From positions 1-64,000 of the forward strand of contig JAUSJX010000155.1 of NCBI GenBank assembly GCA_030647435.1: DNA of 64,000 bases. The letters run 5' to 3'. The translations under genes were made by a program, and so were the position numbers. This stretch comes from Candidatus Rokuibacteriota bacterium (GTDB taxonomy: Bacteria; Methylomirabilota; Methylomirabilia; Rokubacteriales; CSP1-6). The notes under the pieces were generated by a model. It did not search any database and had not been told where the DNA came from. It worked only from the letters and a program-made list of their open reading frames with translations. Shown here piece after piece: positions 33,901 to 42,062 of this stretch; within the stretch, counting starts at the first letter, position 1; every line of letters starts with the position of its first letter.

Positions 33901-34059
33901 CAGGGCGACACCCGGAGCGATGAGAAGGCAGCCTGGCCCCTCCACCGGCAGAAGGTCGAGCCGCAAGAGGACGTCGCCGGGCGAGGCGATCTCGGGGCCG
34001 AGACACACAGGATCGCCGCCCAGGAAGGGGGAGATGGCCAGCGACGCGTCAGCCATCAC
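30988..34059 (-). CDS. P-type ATPase, Na+/K+-ATPase-like (P2C), with N-terminal PTS EIIA-like domain
   Basis: The product is 1023 residues from a GTG (an ATG is the next codon). Residues 5-135 resemble a PTS EIIA/IIA-Ntr domain, keeping a histidine (H55) in APGVALIHSL. The pump follows: actuator TGES near 304-307, PEGL in M4 (E424), phosphorylated D466 in CTDKTGTLTQN, nucleotide-binding YVKGAPKE, hinge TGDGVNDAPAL, SNVPEL in M5 and AVDLGTDLLPA in M6. The M4-M6 cation-site residues match animal Na+/K+-ATPases (P2C) better than Ca2+ pumps. The following gene upstream is a universal stress protein only 18 bases away. EIIA-type regulation of an ion pump is inference. Confidence 0.88.
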   Translation of the reverse strand: MMADASLAISPFLGGDPVCLGPEIASPGDVLLRLDLLPVEGPGCLLIAPGVALIHSLTRDAGSVTLRWVNLAHRPRLTAGLPPVEAAVVLIAAVGDSARALRLVGRLMACLAEPGIADRARAATTREALVEALSPAERSAGEVSLGTAELLSLLGSRLTGLSAAEAARRRLACGPNRLERLRRRPLLMHLLEQFWSFFAVLLWVAGVFAVLAGMAELGWAIFAVIVVNGVFGFLQEYRAERAVEALQEMLPAAITALRSGQALRLAAAELVPGDVVEVGEGDQVPADGQLLSAAGLRVDQSALTGESHPVFKLPAVGNNRASVPVRERPELVFAGTAVVAGAGRFVVRATGMQTEIGVIAELTQSVPEAPSPLQREMARVTRLVSFLSAALGTGFFALGVSTGVLPIGEGFLFALGVIVANVPEGLLPTLTLALALGVQRMVRQKSLVKRLSAVETLGAITVICTDKTGTLTQNRMAARCVWIEGRTLTTDALDGESAPDLRELFEAAALASQATPERGDPTEVALVAAGARLGVDPDKLRQAHELLAPYPFDSFRKRMTLVRATDRGATAYVKGAPKETLALCDTIRWEGRTVPLSDHVRRSVLADHDRLAAEGLRILAVARRPLADGLVGAGASAVERQLTLLGLVALWDPPRPEVKDAVALCRRAGIRVMMITGDYGLTAKAIAAQIGLPVNKVISGEELDRLPPDALRQLLGEPGVLFARTSPAHKLAIVSALRASGEVVAVTGDGVNDAPALKAADIGVAMGKRGSEVAKEAAVMVITDDNFASIVAAVRQGRAIYANMGKFVTYIFASNVPELVPFLALVFFRIPLALTVMQILAVDLGTDLLPALALGAEPPEKDVMDRPPRPRDARLLGGRRLLRAYAFLGAAEAALALSAFFWTYWLAGWRPGLPMAATGPLYRRATTMTFAAIVAAQVGNIFACRTDRESVFRAGLFSNPHVWLGIAAELALLLALVLVPPLRDIFGLAPLAFAEWSVLLALPPAMLTLEEGRKWLVRKRHGA

Positions 34060-34077
34060 GCAGTGGGCCGTGGGTGA

Positions 34078-34527
34078 TCAGAGCCCGTGGCGGCCCGGCC
34101 GGATCAGCATGAGCTGCGCATCGGCCTTCCTGACCACCTGCTCGGCGACGCTGCCGAGCACGGTGCGTCCGACCGCGCTCCGTCTCTCCGTCGTGACGGC
34201 GATCAGATCGGCCCCGAACGCGTCGGCTTCCAGGAGGATCTCGGCGGCCGGATCGCCGAAGCGCACCACACACTCGACGTCCGCGGCGCCATCGAACTGC
34301 ATCTCGACCGTCCGCAGATAGTCGAGCCCTTCCGCTTCCAGGCGCGCCATCTCCTCGTCAGCGTACGCCAGCATTCGGCCTTGCTCGCTCACGCGATTCT
34401 GGGGCACGGGCGCCACCTGGAGCAGCCGCACGGTGGCCCCGCTTCCGCGAGCGATGTCGGCCACGAGCGGCACGACGACCTCCGCCACGGGCGATTCATC
34501 GAGCGGCACCAGAATTCTCTTCGCCAT
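34078..34527 (-). CDS. Universal stress protein
   Basis: The product is 149 residues with the UspA fold: KRILVPLDESPVAE at the start with the nucleotide-contact aspartate, VVRFGDPAAEILLEADAF and TERRSAVGRTVLGSVAEQVV, the glycine-rich segment that binds ATP phosphates in many members. A strong AAGGAGG site lies before the ATG and overlaps the stop of a tiny upstream frame. It forms an operon with the P-type ATPase downstream, suggesting a shared role in stress or energy limitation. Confidence 0.92.
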   Translation of the reverse strand: MAKRILVPLDESPVAEVVVPLVADIARGSGATVRLLQVAPVPQNRVSEQGRMLAYADEEMARLEAEGLDYLRTVEMQFDGAADVECVVRFGDPAAEILLEADAFGADLIAVTTERRSAVGRTVLGSVAEQVVRKADAQLMLIRPGRHGL

Positions 34528-34542
34528 GGTCAGATCCTCCTT

Positions 34543-34653
34543 TTACAGCGCCGCGACGGTATCGCCGACGCCTGACACGGTGAGCCCGGCGCACTCGGCG
34601 TGGAGGAAGACGCGCTTTCCACGCAGGTCGAGTTGGGTGACGCTGAGTCTCAT
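34543..34653 (-). pseudogene. 36-codon frame resembling the phosphoglycerate kinase N-terminus
   Basis: An ATG at 34651-34653 with a GGAG site begins MRLSVTQLDLRGKRVFL, which matches the first strand and loop of phosphoglycerate kinase, then diverges and ends VSGVGDTVAAL. The Arg-Val-Asp-Phe-Asn substrate motif of PGK is replaced. Its stop (TAA, 34543-34545) overlaps the ribosome site of the universal stress gene. It is either a pgk remnant left by a rearrangement or a recycled leader peptide for the stress gene. Confidence 0.5.
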
Positions 34654-35097
34654 GGCTGACTCCAACAAAGCTTGTCGTCCGCAAGCCGCATGCCATGCAG
34701 CCGAGCGTGGAGCAGCGCGAGACAAGGCAGAGTAATCGAGCGGATCGGACAGGCCCGGCCCGCCTTGCCGGCGGCTGAGCGCGAGAGCCGCTGCGGCGAA
34801 GCTGCCTCATTGCGGAGCCTGCGCCCCAATCGCCTCAAGCCTTTGCCGCTGGCGGAGGAGCGGAATCGGAGGGGGGTCAAGCCTTTTTGGAATCGAGCGG
34901 TATGGCTCGCGCTATGCATCAGCTCCTGGGGGGAGTCGCGTCTGGCCGCGCTCCGACCTGCCCAGGAAGCTCGCAGGGCTGTGACAAGGCAGGCCCCACG
35001 GTTAGGGTTTTTGGCCGCTGGTCGTGGTCGACGCGGCGATCTTCGTGCCGCGATTGCTGGTCAAGTCCGTCGGAAGACGTCTCAGGAGGACACGTCC
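34654..35097. other. Intergenic region without a recognised gene (444 bp)
   Basis: Divergent spacer between the stress-protein operon (minus) and the P5C dehydrogenase gene (plus). Open frames are present on both strands but none resembles a known protein or has a convincing start. The right end carries AGGAGG at about 35085-35090 for the next gene. The string CTGTGACAAGGCAG (near 34978) also occurs near 26571 in the degraded zone, which hints at shared mobile-element debris. No clear promoter was found. Confidence 0.4.
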
Positions 35098-36732
<1,635 letters not shown>

Positions 36733-36737
36733 GCGAG

Positions 36738-36839
36738 ATCGGGGTCAGGTCTTGCAATCCGACATGAGGGCCCCGCAGCTGCTCGTTCGCCGCGGCTGGG
36801 TCTGGCGGGCAATGTGTGATTGCAAGACCTGACCCCGAT
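36738..36839. repeat. Inverted-repeat element with perfect 22-bp arms (REPIN-like)
   Basis: Arms 36738-36759 and 36818-36839 are perfectly complementary over 22 bp; the core is GGGGTCAGGTCTTGCAATC. The 58-bp centre is GC-rich. The GGGGTCAGGTCTTG motif is well known from repeats associated with REP-associated tyrosine transposases. No such transposase is in the window. It lies between the convergent pruA and GNAT genes and could serve as a terminator for both. Confidence 0.85.
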
Positions 36840-36874
36840 TTCGCGGGGGAAGACCCTCGAACCGGATAGCTCGC

Positions 36875-37372
36875 CTAGAGGAGCTTCTCCATGATGAGCG
36901 TGTCCACCCACCGGCCGTCGAGCGTGCCCTGCTCGTGGTAAACGCCGACGCGGCTGAAGCCCAGGCGCTCGTAGAGGCGCACGCCCCCCGCGTTGGTGGG
37001 GAAGGTGGACAGCACCATCTTGTGGTAGCCGATCTCGCGCGCCAGCTCGATGAGGCGCTCGAGCAGGCGGTGGCCCACGCCCTTGCCGCGCCACGCGCGC
37101 TCGACGTAGACGGAGAAGTCGGCGACGTGCCGGTAGGCGGGGCGCGCGTTGAAGACGTTTAGACTTCCCCATCCGACGAGGACCCCGCCGGACTCCGCCA
37201 CGATCACCGGGTGGCGGGGGCCGCGCGCCGCCATCCACTCGCGGCGCTCTTCAGGCGTGCGCAGCTCGGTCTCGAGCGTCGCCACGCGGTCTTCGATCCC
37301 CTGGTTGTAGATCAGGCAGACCGCTTCGGCGTCGCCCGCGCGCGCGGGCCGGAGCGTGACCGCTGCCCTCAC
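36875..37372 (-). CDS. GNAT family N-acetyltransferase (phosphinothricin acetyltransferase-like)
   Basis: The product is 165 residues from a GTG that overlaps the preceding stop (GTGA). The acetyl-CoA site is VYVERAWRGKGVGHRLLERL (the R/Q-x-x-G-x-G/A motif), and the end NAGGVRLYERLGFSRVGVYH matches the Pat/YwnH group. LRPARAGDAEAVCLIYNQGI at the start supports the assignment. Members acetylate amino-acid analogues such as phosphinothricin or methionine sulfoximine; the true substrate here is unknown. It is coupled to the shortened epimerase upstream. Confidence 0.88.
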   Translation of the reverse strand: MRAAVTLRPARAGDAEAVCLIYNQGIEDRVATLETELRTPEERREWMAARGPRHPVIVAESGGVLVGWGSLNVFNARPAYRHVADFSVYVERAWRGKGVGHRLLERLIELAREIGYHKMVLSTFPTNAGGVRLYERLGFSRVGVYHEQGTLDGRWVDTLIMEKLL

Positions 37373-37722
37373 TTCGCCGGCTCCAGCTCGCGCGCGTCGA
37401 GCCGTCCCGCCTTCTTGAGCACGGCGAATTCGTCGAGCGTCATCCGAATGCCATCCTTGAGCCCTGTGCGCGGCGTAGGGCCGAGATCCTGCTGGTAACC
37501 CGGGTCGGCCAGCTCGCCTACGACGCGGGTCACGCCGTCGCGGTCGGCGATGTCGCCCTTGACCATGACGACGTCGCGCAGGCGCTCCGGCCCCAGGATC
37601 ATGCGCATGCGCCACGGGTCGTCGCCGAGGTCGAAGGCCACCGGCTTCTCGCCGGCCTCCAGCAGCCGCTTGCACACCCACGCCCCGATGCAGCCGAACG
37701 CTCCCGTCACCAGCGTCGCCAT
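37369..37722 (-). pseudogene. Internally deleted NAD-dependent epimerase/dehydratase
   Basis: The product is 117 residues. It starts with the complete Rossmann motif LVTGAFGCIGAWVCKRLL of SDR-type nucleotide-sugar epimerases and VVMVKGDIADRDGVTRVV, then jumps after about residue 75 to what looks like the family's C-terminal tail (TGLKDGIRMTLDEFAVLKK). About 180-200 residues, including the catalytic YxxxK, are missing while the frame is preserved. It therefore cannot be an active epimerase. The overlap with the acetyltransferase gene keeps it in an operon, so it may still be translated. Confidence 0.65.
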
Positions 37723-37760
37723 GGTGTTCAGGATCTCCTCGCCGCGCGGTCTGTACGCCG

Positions 37761-37790
37761 CCGACTTTTATTCACCACTTTGGGTATAAT
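37761..37790 (+). promoter_or_regulatory. Promoter with perfect TATAAT before the methyltransferase
   Basis: TATAAT at 37785-37790 matches the -10 consensus fully; a weak -35 (CCGACT, 37761-37766) lies 18 bases upstream. The expected transcription start is at 37796-37798, on the GTG at 37798, so a leaderless transcript is likely. The ATG at 37789 overlaps the -10 box and would not be transcribed. Confidence 0.6.
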
Positions 37791-37797
37791 GCGGCCC

Positions 37798-38523
37798 GTG
37801 TTCGACAGCAAATTCTTCGAGGAGTCGTGGCCCACCATCTCCCGCGGCCTCGAGTCCGAGGCGGACGCCGAGACCGAGGTCGGCTGGATCCTCGGCCACG
37901 TGCGGCCGCCGGCCGGCGGGCGCGTCCTCGACGCGCCGTGCGGCTTCGGCCGCCACTCGCTCGCACTCGCGCGGCGCGGCTTCGGGGTCACGGGCGTGGA
38001 CCTCTCCGAAACCGAGCTCGGCCGCGCCAAGGAGCGCGCCCAGGCCGCCGGGCTGCCGCTCCAGCTGGTCAAGCAGGACATGCGCGACATGGAGTTCTCG
38101 GGCGAGTTCGATCTGGCCTTGAACCTCTTCTCGAGCATCGGCTTCTTCACCGACGACGAGGACCGCCTCCTCCTCGACCGCTTCTGCACCGGGCTCAAGC
38201 CGGGCGGCGCCTTCGTCCTCGATACGCGCAACCGCGACTTCGTCATCCACGACGTGACGCCCGAGGAGACGGTGCAGCTGCCGGAGGGCACGGTCCGCGT
38301 CAAGAACCGCTTCGACGTGCGCACGAGCCGGATCCAGCAGGACTGGTGGCTCGAGGACCAGCACCGCCTGCTGGGCCAGACCGAGATCCGCCTCTACTCC
38401 GCCCACGAGCTCCTGCGCATGCTGCGCCCGGAGCGCTGGTCCCAGGTCGAGCTCTTCGGCGGCCTCGACGGACGCCCGTTCGCCCTCGAGTCCCCCCGCA
38501 TCGTCCTCGTGGCGACCAAGTAA
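37798..38523 (+). CDS. Class I SAM-dependent methyltransferase
   Basis: The product is 241 residues from the GTG at 37798, chosen because the TATAAT box makes the alternative ATG at 37789 untranscribable. The SAM-binding motif I is VLDAPCGFGRHSLALARRG, followed by GVTGVDLSETELGRAKE (acidic residue for ribose) and the motif LALNLFSSIGFF. The C-terminal part IRLYSAHELLRMLRPERW resembles small-molecule methyltransferases. Substrate unknown. The next gene starts 27 bases later in the same direction. Confidence 0.87.
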   Translation: MFDSKFFEESWPTISRGLESEADAETEVGWILGHVRPPAGGRVLDAPCGFGRHSLALARRGFGVTGVDLSETELGRAKERAQAAGLPLQLVKQDMRDMEFSGEFDLALNLFSSIGFFTDDEDRLLLDRFCTGLKPGGAFVLDTRNRDFVIHDVTPEETVQLPEGTVRVKNRFDVRTSRIQQDWWLEDQHRLLGQTEIRLYSAHELLRMLRPERWSQVELFGGLDGRPFALESPRIVLVATK

Positions 38524-38550
38524 CCCAGTCATAGGAGACCCGCTACCGTC

Positions 38551-39531
38551 ATGAAGCCCCTCGTGATCCTTGCCGGCCCCATCCATCCGGACGGCGTCAA
38601 ACAGCTCGAAACGGAAGCGCGTGTGGTCGTTTCTAACGAAGAGACGGAAGCGGGGATGATCAAGGCCGCGCAGGAGGCCTCGGGCATCCTCTTCCGCACC
38701 AAGCCCAACTGCACGCGGTCGCTGATGGCGGCCTGCAAGCAGCTCAAGGTCATCGGCCGTCACGGCGCCGGGCTCGATATCGTGGACCTCGAGGCCGCGA
38801 CGGATCTCGGCGTGGCGGTCGTCCACGCCCCGGGCTCCAACTCCAACTCCGTCGCCGAGCACGCGATCATGCTCATGCTGGCCTGCGCCAAGCAGGCGGT
38901 GGTCGTGGACAAACGCACGCGGCTGGCCGACTGGAGCAAGGGTCGCTGGCAGGGCCTGCTCGAGATGAACGGCCGGACGCTCGGCATCATCGGCGTCGGC
39001 AACATCGGGCGTCGGGTGGCGAAGATCGCGGGCGCCATGGGCATGCGCGTGATCGGCTACGACAAGTACGTGGCGGCCGACGAGCTCCGGAACCGCGGCG
39101 TCGAGCCCATGCCGGACATGGCCTCCGTCCTCCGGCAGGCCGACGTCGTCACGTGCCACACGCCCCTCACGCGGGAAACGCGCCACATGATCGACGCCGT
39201 GGCGATCGCCCTGATGAAGCCCGGCGTGATCTTCATCAACACCTCTCGCGGCAAGGTCCAGGACGAGGAGGCGCTGCGCGTGGCGCTCGAGGGCGGCAAG
39301 ATCCGAGCGGCGGGCATCGACGTGTTCGAGGAGGAGCCCGTCTCCTCGGACAGCCGGCTCCTCCAGCTCGACAACGTGATCGTGAGTCCGCACATCGCCG
39401 GCGTGACCGAGGAGACGACCCGCGGCATGGCGATCCAGGTCACAGCCGAGATGCTGCGCGTGCTCCGCGGCGAGAAGCCGCACGTGCTCGGCAACCCCGA
39501 CCTCTGGCCCAAGCTCGGCCACCTGAAGTAG
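38551..39531 (+). CDS. D-2-hydroxyacid dehydrogenase (phosphoglycerate dehydrogenase-like)
   Basis: The product is 326 residues. NAD-binding motif GIIGVGNIGRRVA (148-153), catalytic arginine in INTSRGKVQDEEAL, glutamate in GIDVFEEEPV and histidine in VSPHIAGVTEE are all present, so the enzyme should be active. The short form lacks the ACT domain of classical SerA. Neighbours act on 5-oxoproline/glutamate-type compounds, so it may be a catabolic 2-hydroxyacid or hydroxypyruvate enzyme rather than the serine-pathway one. Confidence 0.88.
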   Translation: MKPLVILAGPIHPDGVKQLETEARVVVSNEETEAGMIKAAQEASGILFRTKPNCTRSLMAACKQLKVIGRHGAGLDIVDLEAATDLGVAVVHAPGSNSNSVAEHAIMLMLACAKQAVVVDKRTRLADWSKGRWQGLLEMNGRTLGIIGVGNIGRRVAKIAGAMGMRVIGYDKYVAADELRNRGVEPMPDMASVLRQADVVTCHTPLTRETRHMIDAVAIALMKPGVIFINTSRGKVQDEEALRVALEGGKIRAAGIDVFEEEPVSSDSRLLQLDNVIVSPHIAGVTEETTRGMAIQVTAEMLRVLRGEKPHVLGNPDLWPKLGHLK

Positions 39532-39561
39532 ATTCAGAGGCACACACACCCGGAGGACGAG

Positions 39562-40350
39562 ATGCCTATCGACACGCGCCACCCGAGAGAGATTCGCGCC
39601 GACATCCGAAGCGGCAAGCTCCACGGCGTCACCGCGGGGCTGGGGCCTGGGTTCGTCCAGGCCAATATGGCCGTGCTGCCCAAAGAGGACGCCTACGATT
39701 TTCTCCTCTTCTGCCAGCGCAACCCGCGCCCGTGCCCGCTGATCGAGGTGACGGAGGTCGGCTCGCCCGAGCCCGTCGGCGTGGCGCCGGGCGCCGACCT
39801 CCGTACCGACCTGCCGCGCTACCGGATTTACAAGGACGGCGTGCTCGCGGATGAGGTGACGGACGTCAAGGCCTTCTGGCGCGACGACCTCGTCGCCTTC
39901 CTCCTCGGCTGCTCCTTCACCTTCGAGTGGGCGCTGATGGACGCGGGCATCCCTTTGCGGCACGTGGATCGCGGCTGCAACGTCTCCATGTGGAAGACCA
40001 ACGTCGCCTGCCGCCCGGCGGGCCGCTTCCACGGCCCCATGGTCGTCTCGATGCGGCCCATCCCGTACCAGATGGTCGCCAAGGCTGTGACGGCCTCGGC
40101 GCGCTTCCCCGGCGCCCACGGCGCGCCCGTGCACGTGGGCGATCCCGCGCACCTCGGCATCAAGGACATCTCGAAGCCCGACTGGGGCGACTTCGTCGGC
40201 ATCGAGCCGGGGGAAGTCCCGATGTTCTGGGCGTGCGGCGTGACGCCGCAAGCGGTGGCGCTGGCGTCGAAGCCCTCGTTCATGATCACCCACAGCCCGG
40301 GCCACATGTTCATCACCGACGTGCCGAACTCCACCCTCGCCGCGTTCTAG
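39562..40350 (+). CDS. Putative hydro-lyase / D-glutamate cyclase (DUF1445, YcsI family)
   Basis: The product is 262 residues, the normal family length. Conserved-looking stretches are GLGPGFVQANMAVLP, VAFLLGCSFTFEWALMDAGI, NVSMWKTNVAC, HGAPVHVGDPAHLGIKD and HSPGHMFITDV. The family includes mitochondrial D-glutamate cyclase, which turns D-glutamate into 5-oxo-D-proline, and Bacillus YcsI, encoded beside kipI/kipA. Here too it is followed three bases later by PxpB and PxpC, so function in a 5-oxoproline pathway is a reasonable inference. Confidence 0.85.
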   Translation: MPIDTRHPREIRADIRSGKLHGVTAGLGPGFVQANMAVLPKEDAYDFLLFCQRNPRPCPLIEVTEVGSPEPVGVAPGADLRTDLPRYRIYKDGVLADEVTDVKAFWRDDLVAFLLGCSFTFEWALMDAGIPLRHVDRGCNVSMWKTNVACRPAGRFHGPMVVSMRPIPYQMVAKAVTASARFPGAHGAPVHVGDPAHLGIKDISKPDWGDFVGIEPGEVPMFWACGVTPQAVALASKPSFMITHSPGHMFITDVPNSTLAAF

Positions 40351-40353
40351 CCG

Positions 40354-41085
40354 GTGGGCATCTACGCCGAGCCCCGCTTCCTGCCCTGCGGGGACCTCGC
40401 GCTGTCGGTCGAGCTGGGTGACGACATCAATCGCGAGGTCAACGCGCGGGTTCTCGCGCTCGAGTACCTGATCCAGCAGAAGGCGCTGGGCGGCGTCACT
40501 GAGACCCTGCCGAGTTACCGCTCGCTCCTCGTCTACTACGACCCCTTCACGGTTGGTTGGGACGAGCTGACCAAATCCCTTCGCGCGCTGTGCCGGGAGG
40601 CCCGGCCCGAGGTGCTGCCGCCGGCACGCACGGTCGAAATCCCGTGCTGCTACGGTGAAGACCTGGGCTTCGAGCTCGCGGCGGCGGCCAAGAAGATCGG
40701 CTTGCCGCCGGACGACGTCGCGCGGCTCCACGCCTCGACCGACTACTACGTCTACTTCGTCGGCTTCACGCCGGGGCTGCCCTACATGACGGGCATGCCC
40801 GACCGCCTCGAGATCCCGCGACTGGATCAGCCGCGGACCAAGACGCCGCCCGGCAGCGTCGCCATCGGCGGCATCCAGTGCTGCATCTACTCTGTCGAGA
40901 GCCCCGGCGGCTTCTGGGTGCTCGGCCGCACTCCGCTGCGCCTGTACGACCCGTCGGCCGCCGATCCGATCCTCCTCCGCGCCGGCGACCACGTCCGCTT
41001 CCGCATGATCTCCCGCGCCGAGTACGACACCATCGCCGGCGCCGTGGCGGAGGGTACCTATACCCCGCGCATGGAGCGCGCCTGA
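40354..41085 (+). CDS. pxpB: 5-oxoprolinase subunit PxpB (KipI family)
   Basis: The product is 243 residues from a GTG. Family marks are PCGDLALSVELGDDIN, SYRSLLVYYDPF, EIPCCYGEDLGFELA, the FTPGLPYMTGMP loop and SVAIGGIQCCIYSVESPGGF. With PxpA and PxpC it forms the ATP-dependent enzyme that opens 5-oxoproline to glutamate. The stop overlaps the pxpC start. No pxpA gene lies in the window. Confidence 0.9.
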   Translation: MGIYAEPRFLPCGDLALSVELGDDINREVNARVLALEYLIQQKALGGVTETLPSYRSLLVYYDPFTVGWDELTKSLRALCREARPEVLPPARTVEIPCCYGEDLGFELAAAAKKIGLPPDDVARLHASTDYYVYFVGFTPGLPYMTGMPDRLEIPRLDQPRTKTPPGSVAIGGIQCCIYSVESPGGFWVLGRTPLRLYDPSAADPILLRAGDHVRFRMISRAEYDTIAGAVAEGTYTPRMERA

Positions 41086-42026
41086 TGCCGAGCGTCCTCA
41101 TCCACGACGCGGGACCGCAGACCACGGTCCAGGACCTCGGCCGGCGCGGATCGCTGCGGGTGGGCATCCCGCCGTCGGGCCCCATGGACCGCGAGGCCTT
41201 TCTCCTCGCCAACCGCCTCGTGGGCAACGCCGATGACGCGGCGGGGCTCGAGTGCACGCTCATCGGGCCGCGCATCGAGTTCGCCGACGAGCGCTGGGTC
41301 GCGGTCACGGGCGCCGACATGCCCGTCACGCTCAATGGCGCGGCCATGCCGCGCTGGGCGGCTTTCGAGGTCGAAGCGGGTGAAGTCCTGCGGTTGGGAC
41401 CGGCGGCCTCGGGAGTGCGCGGGTATCTCGCCGTTTCCGGCGGCATCGACACGCCGCCCGCGTTGGGCTCGCGCGCCACCTATCTCCGCGGCCAGCTCGG
41501 AGGCCTCGAGGGAAGGGCCCTCCGCAAGGGCGACTGCCTGCCGCTCGGCCCCGCCTCGGGCGGCGCGCCCGCCGAGGTCCACGAGGAGATCATCCCCGAC
41601 TACACGGTCGAGCCCACAGTGCGCGTGGTGCTCGGGCCCCAGGACGACCGCTTCACCAAGCGCGGCATCGCGGCGCTCTTCGACGCGCCGTACGAGATGA
41701 CGTCGCAGAGCGACCGCATGGGCGCCCGCCTCCGCGGGGAGCGCATCGAGCACACGCGCGGCCACGACATCATCTCCGACGGCGTGGCGCTTGGCGGCAT
41801 CCAGGTCGTCGGCGACGGTCAGCCCATCGTGCTCCTGGCCGACCGGCAGTCCACGGGCGGCTACACGAAGATCGGCACGGTATGCTCCTTCGACATCGGG
41901 CGGGTGGCCCAGGTCAAGCCGGGGCAGCGGCTGCGCTTCCGCCGCGTGACCGTGGCCGAGGCCCACGAGTTCCTGCGCGCCTACCGCCGCGAGCTCGACG
42001 ACGCGATCCCATTCCCCTCAGCCTAG
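41085..42026 (+). CDS. pxpC: 5-oxoprolinase subunit PxpC (KipA / biotin-dependent carboxyltransferase-like)
   Basis: The product is 313 residues from the ATG overlapping the pxpB stop. Typical segments are GPQTTVQDLGRRGSLRVGIP, SGPMDREAFLLANRLVGN, YLAVSGGIDTPPALGSRATY and VLLADRQSTGGYTKIGTV. It is the partner of PxpB in 5-oxoproline hydrolysis and shares its fold with the urea carboxylase/allophanate hydrolase carboxyltransferase domain, the main alternative assignment. Confidence 0.9.
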   Translation: MPSVLIHDAGPQTTVQDLGRRGSLRVGIPPSGPMDREAFLLANRLVGNADDAAGLECTLIGPRIEFADERWVAVTGADMPVTLNGAAMPRWAAFEVEAGEVLRLGPAASGVRGYLAVSGGIDTPPALGSRATYLRGQLGGLEGRALRKGDCLPLGPASGGAPAEVHEEIIPDYTVEPTVRVVLGPQDDRFTKRGIAALFDAPYEMTSQSDRMGARLRGERIEHTRGHDIISDGVALGGIQVVGDGQPIVLLADRQSTGGYTKIGTVCSFDIGRVAQVKPGQRLRFRRVTVAEAHEFLRAYRRELDDAIPFPSA

Positions 42027-42062
42027 GAGAGGGGCGACGGAAGCCAGGAAGGAGTCACCAAC

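Noticed and set aside
37768-40992. Minus-strand open frame of 1074 codons
   Set aside because: Antisense to five well-recognised plus-strand genes; length reflects lack of stop codons at high GC.
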